Of a stretch of 64,000 bases of DNA, positions 28,163 through 37,117 are shown piece by piece. The stretch is from contig JAVZMI010000005.1 in NCBI GenBank assembly GCA_038883335.1, positions 1 to 64,000 of the forward strand, in the 5' to 3' direction. A model generated the notes under the pieces. The model did not search any database, was not told where the DNA came from, and was given only the letters and a program-made list of their open reading frames with translations. Both the position numbers and the translations under genes were made by a program. Source of the DNA: Candidatus Bathyarchaeia archaeon (GTDB lineage Archaea; Thermoproteota; Bathyarchaeia; Hecatellales; Hecatellaceae). Numbering within the stretch: the first letter of the stretch is position 1; every line of letters starts with the position of its first letter.

Positions 28163-28331
28163 AGATTACACCAGCTACAACCAAAACTTAACCTCTTACG
28201 GGTTGTTAAGGGGCGAGTGCCTTTTTAGGTAGGTGAGCGCTATAATTAATGTTTACTTTACTGAATAAGAGATGTGTCAGTTCCACTAGCCCATGTCGGC
28301 GGGCCCGTGGTCCAGTCTGGATAGGACGTTG

Positions 28332-28359
28332 ACCGGCTTAAATGTGGACCCGGACGGAA
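28332..28359 (+). other. tRNA intron at 29/30, 28 bases
   Basis: Bulge-helix-bulge with outer helix AGG/CCT, bulges TGA and AAG, inner helix CCGG/CCGG; cuts TG^A and AA^G. Same position and bulge bases as the 26-base intron in tRNA-Arg(GCG). Confidence 0.82.
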
Positions 28360-28367
28360 GCCTCCGG

Positions 28368-28385
28368 ACGTAGACCTCGGAAGAG
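28368..28385 (+). other. tRNA intron at 37/38, 18 bases
   Basis: At the canonical archaeal site. Starts and ends next to an A, so the cut could be one base over. Very short. Central helix is weak, so the exact cut needs a folding check. Confidence 0.7.
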
Positions 28386-28464
28386 AGCCGAAGATCAGGG
28401 GTTCAAATCCCCTCGGGCCCGCTAAAAATCTTTATTCAGAGTCTCCAAATGGGATGTTCAAAAT

Positions 28465-28647
28465 TTAACCCTGCTCCCATGTTTGGGCGTCTATAACCAT
28501 AACTTTCTCTATCCTGCTACAGTCCACCCACGGAATCTGAACTGATGCGTCCTTCAACTCCCTTTCTATCTCTTCCGCTAAGCTTTCGTTGGTTTCCTTA
28601 TCCGCCTCATCTATTAACCAAGCCACGAGGAGCAGGATTTTACCCAT
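28465..28647 (-). CDS. Small hypothetical protein, 60 residues
   Basis: ATG start with GAGGCG about 10 bases before. A short hydrophobic beginning (MGKILLLVAWLID) then an acidic helix (LAEEIERELKDASVQ) and VDCSRIEKVMVID. Looks like a real small alpha/beta protein; family not known. It ends just after tRNA-Arg(CCG) on the opposite strand. Confidence 0.5.
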   Translation of the reverse strand: MGKILLLVAWLIDEADKETNESLAEEIERELKDASVQIPWVDCSRIEKVMVIDAQTWEQG

Positions 28648-28794
28648 TCAATGCGCCTCTTCGCTAAGTTTCATCTCCTTTAGATGGTGTTGGCTAAAAA
28701 TAGTTCGTTTTTCACAGCTCAGCTGGAGAGCCGAGCAAGTTGCATCTGGTAGCTTCCACCCGCTCCTGCCAGTTTTACTTTTTAAGTCGCGCGG

Positions 28795-29283
28795 TTACTG
28801 CTTCTTTACGGTGATCTCGACGTTTTTCTTTGCGATGGGCTCACTTTCGTCGTCTAGATATACGCTAACTGCGATTTTAAATGAGACGGAGGTTGTAGTT
28901 TCAGGCAGGATACCCACACGGATGATATAACTCTTCGTTGCTGAATCTCCTGAATCCAAATAGAAGGTATGACTGAAGCTATTGTCCCTTCTCGGTAGTA
29001 AGGTATCCCCAACATAAACCGATAGGCTGGGGTCAGTTTGGAAAGTTACAGTATAATTGTGCCCCTTGCTTGGGTCGTTGTTTATGATCGGGATTTTCAG
29101 CTGAGCGCTCCCCATCTCTTTTATAGTCGCGTCTATTATCGTTATTTCTTTGATATCGGAGGTAGCCTCTGGAATCACCGTGAACACCCAATAACTTACC
29201 GCTCCACCGATAAATAGCCCGGCGAGTAAGAATACAGCAGGTAGCAACTTCGAAGATCCACTGCCACAATACTCTCTATACAT
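28795..29283 (-). CDS. Membrane-anchored beta protein, unknown
   Basis: 162 residues from the ATG at 29281-29283. One N-terminal membrane helix (LLPAVFLLAGLFIGGAVSYWVF) followed by about 120 residues of strand-like, Thr/Ser-rich sequence (KEITIIDATIKEMGSAQLKI; DSGDSATKSYIIRVG) that resembles an extracellular immunoglobulin-like domain. The frame is open further upstream, but the extra 29 residues have no ribosome site and look non-coding. Probably a surface or pseudopilin-like protein; no clear family. Confidence 0.6.
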   Translation of the reverse strand: MYREYCGSGSSKLLPAVFLLAGLFIGGAVSYWVFTVIPEATSDIKEITIIDATIKEMGSAQLKIPIINNDPSKGHNYTVTFQTDPSLSVYVGDTLLPRRDNSFSHTFYLDSGDSATKSYIIRVGILPETTTSVSFKIAVSVYLDDESEPIAKKNVEITVKKQ

Positions 29284-29412
29284 CTCGGCGACAATTATTA
29301 TGTGTCGGAATTTAAATATAAGGCAAAGGACCTGAACATCAATTCTTCCTCGCAAATAGGCCAGCAGCATCCTCGCCAGGTTGCCTTATTGGCATAATGC
29401 CGGAGTCTAGAG

Positions 29413-29483
29413 CCCTCGAAACTTGGAGTCTAAAATGTGAAGGAATAGGCCTCACGCGGCCAGCCAGTCTTAGACTTCGAGGG
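29413..29483. ncRNA. Structured intergenic RNA candidate or attenuator
   Basis: CCCTCGAA (29413-29420) plus AGTCTAA (29427-29433) pair with TTAGACTTCGAGGG (29470-29483), 14-15 bp with a six-base bulge; an inner hairpin GTGA...TCAC sits inside. It lies in a 320-base gap after iscU (minus-strand end 29604) and before the start of the membrane protein. Could be a terminator/attenuator of the iscU-iscS transcript or a small RNA; strand unknown. Confidence 0.35.
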
Positions 29484-29603
29484 TACTTACCATTAAGAGG
29501 GGCGGATTCCACGAAAGTGTGACCTGCAAAGTTTCCTTAACTCTTAGCAAGTTTACCTGCGGCGGCTTTTCAGCTTTAGCCGTATCTGGTTGATTTGTTA
29601 ACC

Positions 29604-29975
29604 TTATGTCTTCTTTTTCTGGAGATAGTCTCTTATGGCGGCATGAAGTCCCTCAGCAGCTAAATTGGAGCAGTGTATCTTGATGGGTGGGAGCCCGTCG
29701 AGTGCCTCAGCTACGTCTTCCCTCGTAATCTTCAGGCCTTCTTCTATGCTTTTCCCTTTAGCCATCTCCGTAATCATGCTGCTAGTAGCTATCGCAGCTC
29801 CACAGCCAAACGTCTTGAACTTCACATCATCCAGTCGTCCATCCTTAACCTTTATGTAGATGGTCATGAGGTCTCCGCAAATAGGGTTCCCAACGGTTCC
29901 AACGCCGTCCGCATCTGGGATCTCACCCATATTCCTAGGGTTGCGGAGGTGATCCATAACCTTCTCACTGTACAT
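29604..29975 (-). CDS. iscU: IscU/NifU-type iron-sulfur scaffold
   Basis: 123 residues. The three cluster-ligand cysteines are present: GNPICGDLM, FGCGAAIATSSM, IHCSNLAAEGL. It assembles 2Fe-2S and 4Fe-4S clusters with sulfur from IscS, whose gene ends 19 bases upstream; both are on the minus strand and likely cotranscribed. ATG start. Confidence 0.95.
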   Translation of the reverse strand: MYSEKVMDHLRNPRNMGEIPDADGVGTVGNPICGDLMTIYIKVKDGRLDDVKFKTFGCGAAIATSSMITEMAKGKSIEEGLKITREDVAEALDGLPPIKIHCSNLAAEGLHAAIRDYLQKKKT

Positions 29976-29993
29976 GCACCAAATCCTCCTTAC

Positions 29994-31262
29994 TCACTTT
30001 AACTCCACTTCTTTACTCCGCCGACCCTCAACCTCCATCCTCCTCCTCCACTTATCTATGTCAAGCTCTCGCCGCCACAGCGGTGAGATTTCTCTCAACC
30101 TAGCAACAACCCTCGGCAGTCTCTCAAGTACATACTCCACATCTTCTTGGGTATTTCCCCTGCCAAGTGTAAGTCTGAGTGAGCCATGTGCCTCAACCTC
30201 ATTCAGCCCTATTGCCATTAGGACGTGGGAGGGCTCAAGTTTCTTAGAGGAACAGGCTGACCCCGTGGAGGCTGCGATTCCTTCCACGTCTAACATGAGT
30301 ACCAAAGACTCACCTTCAATCCCTGTAAACCGGAAATGAGCGTTGTTCGGCAGCCTCATGGTTAGGTGACCGTTAAGATAGGACTCCTCCACATTGTTGA
30401 GGATCCCATTTATCAGCCGATCCCTTAATATCGCTAACCGGTAAACGTCGCTGTTAAACCTGTCCTTAGCTAGCTCTGCAGCCTTACCCATGCCAACTAT
30501 TCCCGCAATGTTCTCAGTCCCAGATCTCATCCCGCGCTCATGCCCTCCACCGTGGATCAGAGGATCGAGGGCCACACCACGCCTAGCATAAAGGGCGCCG
30601 ACTCCCTTCGGCCCATACATCTTATGGGCGGAGATAGAGAGTAGGTCGATCTGCATTCCCTCGACATCGATTGGCACCTTGCCGCATGATTGAGTTGCGT
30701 CCGTGTGGAAGGCGACACCTTTCTCCTTGGCTATTTTCCCAATCTCTTCGATCGGTTGAATAGTTCCTATCTCATTGTTGGCATGCATTATAGTGATGAG
30801 GATTGTACCCTCCCCCACCGAGTCCTCAAGTGCCTGGAGATCTACGACTCCCTCCCTATCCACTGGAAGGTATCTCACCTTGAAGCCGCAGCCCTCTAAG
30901 TATCTACAGGTCTCCAGGACTGAGGGGTGCTCTATCTGGCTGGTAATTATATGAGGCCCGTTGGGATATCGCACCACCTTATTACAGTTTTTGTATGCGA
31001 TGCCCTTGATTGCTAGGTTGTTCGCTTCAGTTCCACCAGAAGTGAAGATTATCTCTTCCGTCTTTGCACCGATGAGGTCGGCTACTCTCCTCCTCGCATC
31101 CTCTAGAGCTTGATGTGCCTCTCTGCCAAAAGAGTGTAGGCTTGAGGCGTTCCCAAATCGACTGGCAAAGTATGGTAACATTGCCTCGATCACTTCAGGG
31201 TCGACTGGGGTTGTAGAGGCGTGATCCATGTAGACGCGTCTAACAGGCTTAGCTTCACTCAA
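29994..31262 (-). CDS. iscS: Cysteine desulfurase IscS/NifS
   Basis: 422 residues with the PLP Lys in SAHKMYGPKGVGALYAR and the mobile active Cys loop AASTGSACSSKKLEPSH. It takes sulfur from cysteine for IscU and other carriers. TTG start. Group I type with the Cys loop of the IscS subclass. C-terminus is basic and lengthened (EVEGRRSKEVELK). Confidence 0.95.
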   Translation of the reverse strand: MSEAKPVRRVYMDHASTTPVDPEVIEAMLPYFASRFGNASSLHSFGREAHQALEDARRRVADLIGAKTEEIIFTSGGTEANNLAIKGIAYKNCNKVVRYPNGPHIITSQIEHPSVLETCRYLEGCGFKVRYLPVDREGVVDLQALEDSVGEGTILITIMHANNEIGTIQPIEEIGKIAKEKGVAFHTDATQSCGKVPIDVEGMQIDLLSISAHKMYGPKGVGALYARRGVALDPLIHGGGHERGMRSGTENIAGIVGMGKAAELAKDRFNSDVYRLAILRDRLINGILNNVEESYLNGHLTMRLPNNAHFRFTGIEGESLVLMLDVEGIAASTGSACSSKKLEPSHVLMAIGLNEVEAHGSLRLTLGRGNTQEDVEYVLERLPRVVARLREISPLWRRELDIDKWRRRMEVEGRRSKEVELK

Positions 31263-31361
31263 ACTCTATCCCGCCGCAGGGTTGGTTTCACCACTTATGT
31301 TCTCCCAGCTATATAACTACGTTATAGGCTTTATTAGACTACCTAAAAACCTACCTCAACC

Positions 31362-31985
31362 TTATTGTGTCTGTCTCCGGACCTGCTTAAGGATTGCATC
31401 CCTCTGCTCCTCAGAGATCTCTTGTAGCTCATAGAGCGCCTCGGCCACGTCTCTCACTTTGGTGAAGGCATGTAACTTTATCCCATTAAGGGAGAGACTT
31501 GTGACACCATCCTCTTCTCTATCTAGTAGGACGATTGCATCCTCCACTACACCACCCTCAGCCCTCACAATTTCAGCTGTCTCAAGAATAGACTTCCCGG
31601 TAGTGATTATGTCGTCGATAATCAATACCCGCTCACCGGGCTTTATGACTCCCGTGATCCTCTTACCGCGCCATTCCACCGCCTCCTTGCGAGGATAGAT
31701 AGCCGGCTTACCAAGTTCGTATGCTACAACCGAGGCGAAAATCAGACCTGTTGGAGGCATTCCCGCAATAGCCTCATAGTTTGAGGTGCCAACATTCTCA
31801 GCTTCGTTGATGTAGATTCTAATGACTTCTCTAAACGCGCTGGGGAAGCTTGGGATCACCTTGAGATCAATGTAGTATGGGGTCAAACTTCCGTTGGCTA
31901 ATGTGAAGGCTCCGAATTTTATTGTGCCTGTCCGCCATAAGAGTTGGGAGAAACTCTTTGCCGTCTCGATTCGTGTCTTATTCAC
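31362..31985 (-). CDS. pyrE: Orotate phosphoribosyltransferase
   Basis: 207 residues. The PRPP-binding loop VLIIDDIITTGKSI and IKFGAFTLANGSLTPYYIDLK plus YPRKEAVEWRGKRITG are the type I OPRTase marks. Makes OMP in pyrimidine synthesis. A 99-base gap separates it from iscS; it may be its own unit. ATG start. Confidence 0.93.
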   Translation of the reverse strand: MNKTRIETAKSFSQLLWRTGTIKFGAFTLANGSLTPYYIDLKVIPSFPSAFREVIRIYINEAENVGTSNYEAIAGMPPTGLIFASVVAYELGKPAIYPRKEAVEWRGKRITGVIKPGERVLIIDDIITTGKSILETAEIVRAEGGVVEDAIVLLDREEDGVTSLSLNGIKLHAFTKVRDVAEALYELQEISEEQRDAILKQVRRQTQ

Positions 31986-32116
31986 TCATCACACCTCCAT
32001 GAGAAGGAGGCTGTAATGCGTTTAAGGTTTTCTCACTAAACCTATCGGAAAAGTTAAATGAACAGCTAATGATAGCTTGATGAGTCTACACCTCCAACGA
32101 AGGTAAGGAAATCTAA

Positions 32117-33394
32117 ATGGTTGAGGTTTGGCTTCCTTATGGGAAGACGGAGATCTGTCTAACGATCTCCGCGGAGAATTTTCTGGGCACAATTGAGCCT
32201 CAACTCAAACCCGCTGCACCGGATCCTGAAGCGGAAATAAAATACGCCTTGGAGAATCCTAAGGGGAGTCCGAGGCTGCGAGAGATTGTAAGATCCGGAG
32301 GAAAGGTCGCAGTAGTCGTCGATTCAACAACTAATATGCATCTAAGCCAGCTAATGCTCTCAAAAGTTATTGACGAATTGAAGAGCGGCGGCATCTCAGA
32401 GTCGGCTATTACCATAATCTTCGGTCAAAGGTCACAACCTTCGCCGGATAGGTCTTCGAGTCTTGAAGTAGGCGATTTGGGTGGTTTAGTGAAGCTTGCC
32501 CACGACCCAAACACCGCAGAGCTTGTGGAAGTCGGCGTCACTAGTTACAAGACTCGCGTCGTATTAAACAGAGCGTTCGCGGAGGCTGACTTTAAGGTGT
32601 TGATCGGCGAGATTGGGCTTGATCCTTACGCTGGTTACAGTGGCGGTAGGGCAGGAGTTCTAGCCGTCAGCGGGTTTAAAACTATCCAACACAACCGAAG
32701 CCTCATAACTGATCCTAACTGCAAAGTTGGAAACCTAGAAAAGAACCCAGTCCATCTCGACATGGTAGAGGCAGCTAAATTGGCAGGTGTGAATTTTATA
32801 CTTAACGCTGTAACCGACGACGCCGGTAAAATTGTGAAGGCGTTTGCAGGTGGATTGGAGCCAGCTTTCCTTGAGGGTGCAAAGTTTCTTGCCGAAACCC
32901 TTGGGGCTACAGTGGACTCAAAGTCAGACATAGTGGTAATCAGTCCAGGGGGCTACCCCTACGATGATAGCTTCTATAACGCGATCAATAGTTTAGAAAA
33001 CGTACTGGCGATCGTGCGAGATGGTGGTGTAGTGGTGTTGGCTGCAGAGTGTTCTAATGGGCATGGGAACGTCAGCTTTTACAGGTGGATGACTCAGTTC
33101 AGATCATTTGAGGACGCTCGAGAGGCTGTGAGAAAGAGCTTTACCCCGGAACTCTGCGCCGCGTATCTTCTGCTAAGGACACTACAGAAAGTTAGGGTAG
33201 TCGCATTGTCAGCAATGCCAGAGTTTATGACTACCGGTGTCTTCAAACTCAAGAGCGTGAGGTGTACTGATGAGGCTCTAGAAACGGCTTTCAGGTTGGC
33301 GGGTAGGAAGGCTAAGGTCTGGGTTGTCCCTCGAGGGCAGTTCACTCTACCTAGATTGCGATCGGCAGAGCCATCGCAAATAGCCCCGGGATAA
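32117..33394 (+). CDS. LarA/DUF2088-family protein lacking racemase residues
   Basis: 425 residues. Has the two DUF2088-fold halves: GGKVAVVVDSTTNMHLSQLML near residue 60, LGEIGL-DPYAGYSGGRAGVL near 178-198. In nickel-dependent lactate racemase the corresponding text reads PHFFAGFSGGRK...PG, giving the catalytic His and the Lys that holds the nickel pincer cofactor; here the Lys is Ala (GGRA) and the His position is not His. So probably another racemase-like, sugar- or acid-binding role, or a non-catalytic protein. ATG start with AAGGTAAGGA upstream. Confidence 0.75.
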   Translation: MVEVWLPYGKTEICLTISAENFLGTIEPQLKPAAPDPEAEIKYALENPKGSPRLREIVRSGGKVAVVVDSTTNMHLSQLMLSKVIDELKSGGISESAITIIFGQRSQPSPDRSSSLEVGDLGGLVKLAHDPNTAELVEVGVTSYKTRVVLNRAFAEADFKVLIGEIGLDPYAGYSGGRAGVLAVSGFKTIQHNRSLITDPNCKVGNLEKNPVHLDMVEAAKLAGVNFILNAVTDDAGKIVKAFAGGLEPAFLEGAKFLAETLGATVDSKSDIVVISPGGYPYDDSFYNAINSLENVLAIVRDGGVVVLAAECSNGHGNVSFYRWMTQFRSFEDAREAVRKSFTPELCAAYLLLRTLQKVRVVALSAMPEFMTTGVFKLKSVRCTDEALETAFRLAGRKAKVWVVPRGQFTLPRLRSAEPSQIAPG

Positions 33395-33552
33395 AAAAAC
33401 AAGTTTTACACACATCATGGCTTTAGTCGATGTGCCTGCAAGGTTGGCATCGCCGTGAAGGTCGAGTGTATCCTCCAAGGTGCCTCTCCTGCATTGAGGT
33501 GAAAAAGAGTTATTTTAAATACCTCGGGTAAGCTCTTAAAAGCCGATAAACG

Positions 33553-34098
33553 GTGGAGCAACTTATGAGTTCTAAGGCTGGTTCTTCCTCTGCGTATAAG
33601 TTAAGGAAGTTCAGGGAGGAGGATCTAGAGGCTGTTATGGCTATAAATCGTAAATGCCTTCCAGAACATTATACATCTAGCTTCTTCCTCGACCTCCACA
33701 AGTCGTACCCTGCGACTTTCCTCGTGGCTGAATATGATGGAAAGGTAGTAGGCTATGTACTGTGCAGGGTTGAGTCTGGCCTATCGGAGTTTAAGAGGTT
33801 CAGGTTTGTGAAGAAAGGCCATCTTGTCTCCTTAGCCGTTATGGACGAACATAGAGAGAAGGGTCTAGGGAGTAGGTTACTTGCTGCAGCCTTGGAGGGA
33901 ATGGTACGGTATGGGTGCCGTGAATCTTTCCTTGAAGTAAGGAAGAGCAACACTAAAGCTATGAATCTCTACAGAAAATTCGGCTATGAGGTTACTAGGT
34001 GCATACCTGGATACTACTTAGACGGGGAGGATGCTTGCCTGATGAGCATCATACTTTCAGCAGAGAAAAAACAGCAGCTGACCAATCCTCGAGAGTAG
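33553..34098 (+). CDS. GNAT N-acetyltransferase (RimI/Ard1-like)
   Basis: 181 residues, GTG start. KLRKFREEDLEAVMAINRKCLPEHYTS (parts), VSLAVMDEHREKGLGSRLLAA (acetyl-CoA Q/RxxGxG/A loop), FLEVRKSNTKAMNLYRKFGY. Matches archaeal NatA-like protein N-terminal acetylase, the enzyme that acetylates many Sulfolobales proteins. Alone in the strand; downstream gene begins 39 bases after its stop. Confidence 0.88.
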   Translation: MEQLMSSKAGSSSAYKLRKFREEDLEAVMAINRKCLPEHYTSSFFLDLHKSYPATFLVAEYDGKVVGYVLCRVESGLSEFKRFRFVKKGHLVSLAVMDEHREKGLGSRLLAAALEGMVRYGCRESFLEVRKSNTKAMNLYRKFGYEVTRCIPGYYLDGEDACLMSIILSAEKKQQLTNPRE

Positions 34099-34136
34099 AT
34101 TTACGCCCAGTAACACAGGAGAAAACCGAAGAACCC

Positions 34137-34634
34137 TTGGACGCTCTCTACGATTTATTGATAGTATTTGCTCTCTCAGTCTCACCGGTCTCGGAGGTTA
34201 GAGGTGCAATAATCTATGGGACACTTGCAGGCATCGACCCATGGGTTAACTTCACCATATCGACTGCAGGTAACATGTTCATAGCGGCGGTTCTCTGGTT
34301 CTCACTGGGTCGGCTTGAGCTATTTCTTAGGAGAAAGGCTGAGGCAGGGGCTGAACGGAACTCTATTCTCGGTAGTTTTGCAAGGTGGTATTGTCGCCAT
34401 GAAGAGCGGGTTTCTATGAGAGTTCGACCCTACATGAGGAAGTATGGCGTTATAGGTTTAGCCGTATTTGTAGCAGTGCCTCTTCCAGCTACTGGAGTTT
34501 GGACTGCTAACCTTGCCGCCTTTGCGTTGGGCATAAGGGAGAAGGCAGCGTTTCTCTCGATATTGATCGGCGCGCTCATAGCGTCCACTGTGATGTTAAT
34601 CATTTCCACCCCTTTAGGATGGCTACTGACCTGA
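34137..34634 (+). CDS. Small multidrug-export (COG2426) membrane protein
   Basis: Start set at TTG 34137-34139, which gives 165 residues; the longer frame from 33999 overlaps the acetyltransferase and adds charged, non-membrane sequence. About four helices. SVSPVSEVRGAIIYGTLAG near residue 14 and PLPATGVWTANLAAFALG near 120 are the SNARE-like/DedA-type inverted half-motifs of this family. Transport role unknown. Confidence 0.75.
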   Translation: MDALYDLLIVFALSVSPVSEVRGAIIYGTLAGIDPWVNFTISTAGNMFIAAVLWFSLGRLELFLRRKAEAGAERNSILGSFARWYCRHEERVSMRVRPYMRKYGVIGLAVFVAVPLPATGVWTANLAAFALGIREKAAFLSILIGALIASTVMLIISTPLGWLLT

Positions 34635-34821
34635 ATGCAAGCGTAGCTGGCGCCCAGATGTGCTCAATTAACTACTGCTTCCAATAGTCAACTTGTTTGT
34701 CTAAAGCTTCTGAGAATGTATCTTCACGTTTCTAACTCCTAGCTTGGCTACCCAGCATGGGGGTTGCTCAGCTAAACAGAGATATACGCGTCCTAAATAT
34801 TTCTCTTGGAGGGTTCTCCTA

Positions 34822-35382
34822 GTGTCAGCTTGGAGAACACTGGATACAAGGGTAATCTATAGTAACCAGAGATTCTCGGTCGAGGAAGATAGGGTTGAGT
34901 TGCCTAACGGGAATGTCACCACCTTCACAGTCGTAAAGGCAGATCTGCCGACTATGAACTGTATCGGAGTAGTCCCCTTCCTCGATAATAGGAGGATACT
35001 GTTAGTGAAGCAGTATAGGTATAGATACAAGTTCTTCAGCTGGGAAATACCTACGGGTGTGGTTGAAGCACAGGAAACCGTTGAAGATGCAGCTCAGAGG
35101 GAACTCCGGGAGGAGACAGGTTACTCTGCGGGGAAGCTAACGCATTTAGCTACATACCACCCGAACATGTCTGTTGTCCAGACAGCCCATCTATTCATCG
35201 GTGAAGACTTGGAAAGGTGTGAGCCCATCTCAGCCGGTTGTGGTGAGTCGGAGTTTATAGTTGAGGTTAGAGGATGTGACATCGATGAGGCACTAGGGAT
35301 GGTGCTGTCAGGGCGCATTCGAGATAGTCTCTCCATGATAGGAATACTATGCGCCAATCTTAGGCTAAGTACGAGAAAGTAG
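34822..35382 (+). CDS. Nudix hydrolase (ADP-ribose pyrophosphatase-type)
   Basis: 186 residues from GTG 34822, preceded by GGAGGG; the frame is open earlier but that part is non-coding looking. The Nudix box (G-x5-E-x7-REL-x-EE-x-G) runs from GVVEAQETVEDAAQRELREE. N-terminal beta domain then box fits ADPRase (NudF-like). Hydrolyses ADP-ribose or other NDP-sugars. Upstream of thi4, perhaps one transcript. Confidence 0.85.
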   Translation: MSAWRTLDTRVIYSNQRFSVEEDRVELPNGNVTTFTVVKADLPTMNCIGVVPFLDNRRILLVKQYRYRYKFFSWEIPTGVVEAQETVEDAAQRELREETGYSAGKLTHLATYHPNMSVVQTAHLFIGEDLERCEPISAGCGESEFIVEVRGCDIDEALGMVLSGRIRDSLSMIGILCANLRLSTRK

Positions 35383-35431
35383 AAATAAGAGAAGCTGCAC
35401 ATATAATCGACCCTGCTCGGAGGCTTCTAAT

Positions 35432-36229
35432 TTGTCCTACGATAAACTTAGAGATGTTGATGAGAGCGCAATCACACGTTTCATCGTTGAGAAGTCAGCT
35501 GAGGACTGGGTTGGCATAGCTGAGACCGACGTCGTCGTAACCGGAGCCGGTCCATCCGGCCTTACAGCTGCAAGATTCCTAGCCAAGAAAGGTTTGAAGG
35601 TGGTAGTCTTCGAAAAGAAGTTATCCTTTGGGGGCGGGACTGGGGGTGGCGGGATGCTCTTCCATAAGCTTGTCATCCAGTCGCCTGCTGAGAAGATACT
35701 GGAGGGACTCGGCTGCAGATTGACGCGGGTTGAGGACGGGATCTTCTTGGTAGATGCGTCGGAGATGATTGCGCGGCTGGCGACAGGTGCTCTTGACGCC
35801 GGGGCGAAGATAATCCTCGGAGTGGCGGTTAATGACTTAGTGTACAGAAATAATCCTTTACACGTATCTGGCGTCGTAGTTCAGTGGAGCGCCGTAGCTA
35901 TGGCTGGTCTCCACGTAGACCCCCTCGCGGTGAAGGCTGAAGCGGTTATCGACTGTACAGGTCACGATGCTGAGGTTCTCACCATAGCCTCCCGTAAAAT
36001 TCCTGAACTCAAACTGGCTGTTCCTGGGGAGAAGTCCATGTGGGCTTCCCTCGCTGAGCGTGTGCTGGTAGAAAATACTGGTGAAGTCTGCCCAGGGCTT
36101 TACGCCGCTGGAATGGCTGTAGCTGCCCTCCACCAGACCCCACGGATGGGACCCATTTTTGGGGGTATGCTACTCTCCGGGCGTAGGGTGGCTGAGCTCG
36201 TAGCCGAGAAGGTCAGACCTAAAGGATAA
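35432..36229 (+). CDS. thi4: Thiazole synthase Thi4, archaeal sulfide-using type
   Basis: 265 residues, TTG start. FAD/NAD-type fold with VVTGAGPSGLTAARFLAKKG and GGGTGGGGMLFHKLV near residue 72. The Cys that yeast Thi4 sacrifices as sulfur donor is replaced by His (MAGLHVDPL near 163), the mark of the catalytic iron-dependent archaeal enzyme that uses free sulfide. C-terminal GMAVAALHQTPRMGPIFGGML. Provides the thiazole half of thiamine. Confidence 0.9.
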   Translation: MSYDKLRDVDESAITRFIVEKSAEDWVGIAETDVVVTGAGPSGLTAARFLAKKGLKVVVFEKKLSFGGGTGGGGMLFHKLVIQSPAEKILEGLGCRLTRVEDGIFLVDASEMIARLATGALDAGAKIILGVAVNDLVYRNNPLHVSGVVVQWSAVAMAGLHVDPLAVKAEAVIDCTGHDAEVLTIASRKIPELKLAVPGEKSMWASLAERVLVENTGEVCPGLYAAGMAVAALHQTPRMGPIFGGMLLSGRRVAELVAEKVRPKG

Positions 36230-36391
36230 AAGGCTGGCGTGGATACAACCCATGGTTTACCCACTTCGCATCCAGCCAGTGGCTGTATGCGGTCTGCACA
36301 TGATAGGTTGTAATGTGTCCTGTCCCAAAGTGCATTAGGTGCGCCCGCGGTAGTAAAGCTGAAGATCGGATAAATAACATCCATAAATGTT

Positions 36392-37117
36392 GTGTACACC
36401 ATGCCAAAGGTGGCAGTGCATAGGCTCCCTACTGGGAGTGTCCCTATAGACAGGCTGCTGAAGGGTGGTCTCCCAAAGGGTGGTATCCTGCTAGTCTATG
36501 GTGAGGCTGGGGCTGGTAAGACGAGTTTAGCTATTCAATGTGCAGTAACCGCTGGGAGGAGGGGTTGGGCGACTTTCTTCATAGATGCCGACGGATGCCT
36601 TCCAGCTGAAAGGTTGAGGCAAATAGCCGCCGGATGCCTGGATGAGGTGGCGCAGCTAATTTACATCTTCTCCCCGAGCAACTTCTATGAGCAGACAGCT
36701 CTGCTCGAGACCCTCGACCGTCTGACAGCAGGACGGAGGGGTCTCTTAGTCGTAGATTCCATCAGCAGACTTTACCGCTTAGAAATCACAAACCTAGAGC
36801 AGGCGGTAGTTTTGAGTAAGGAATTAAACAGGCAGCTCGCTTATATTACTAACACAGTCAAGAGCTGCGGTATACCTGCCCTCCTTACGAGTCATGTGCG
36901 CAAAGTACCCGCCGACGACCTACTCGACGAAAGAGTCGAACCGGTTGCAGCTAGGGCTCTTCGATACTGGGCAACTGATATCATACACTTGAAGCCTAGC
37001 GCAGCCCCCAACGTGAAGTTGGCTCTCTTGGAAAAGTATGGGGGTAAAGTTCAACTCCAGCCCCCATTCTGCTATGTGCGGCTCACTGAACGCGGCCTAG
37101 AGGGGATTGACTCCTAG
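36392..37117 (+). CDS. radB: RadB-like RecA-superfamily ATPase
   Basis: 241 residues; GTG start (ATG four codons later is an alternative). LPTGSVPIDRLLKGGLPKGG then Walker A GEAGAGKTS (37-45), VDSISRLYRLE (Walker B), and SHVRKVPADDLL, typical of RadB, the Rad51-related partner in repair. A KaiC-like single-domain ATPase is the alternative. The gene ends four bases into the convergent membrane gene. Confidence 0.85.
   Translation: MYTMPKVAVHRLPTGSVPIDRLLKGGLPKGGILLVYGEAGAGKTSLAIQCAVTAGRRGWATFFIDADGCLPAERLRQIAAGCLDEVAQLIYIFSPSNFYEQTALLETLDRLTAGRRGLLVVDSISRLYRLEITNLEQAVVLSKELNRQLAYITNTVKSCGIPALLTSHVRKVPADDLLDERVEPVAARALRYWATDIIHLKPSAAPNVKLALLEKYGGKVQLQPPFCYVRLTERGLEGIDS

Larger units (their letters stand above)
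28301..28421 (+). tRNA. tRNA-Arg(CCG) with two introns
   Basis: Acceptor GGGCCCG/CGGGCCC and T arm identical to tRNA-Arg(GCG). After removing introns at 28332-28359 (29/30) and 28368-28385 (37/38) the molecule is canonical: D stem GTCC/GGAC with loop AGTCTGGATA, anticodon stem TTGGC/GCCGA, loop CTCCGGA with anticodon CCG (28364-28366), variable AGATC, discriminator G. No CCA is encoded here, unlike the GCG gene. Reads CGG codons. Confidence 0.9.

Noticed and set aside
29284-29370. 29-residue upstream extension of the membrane-anchored protein
   Set aside because: No ribosome site, and a second hydrophobic patch would not fit a signal-anchor start; ATG 29281-29283 is better.
33999-34136. N-terminal extension of the COG2426 protein
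   Set aside because: It overlaps the acetyltransferase and encodes charged, non-family sequence before the first helix.
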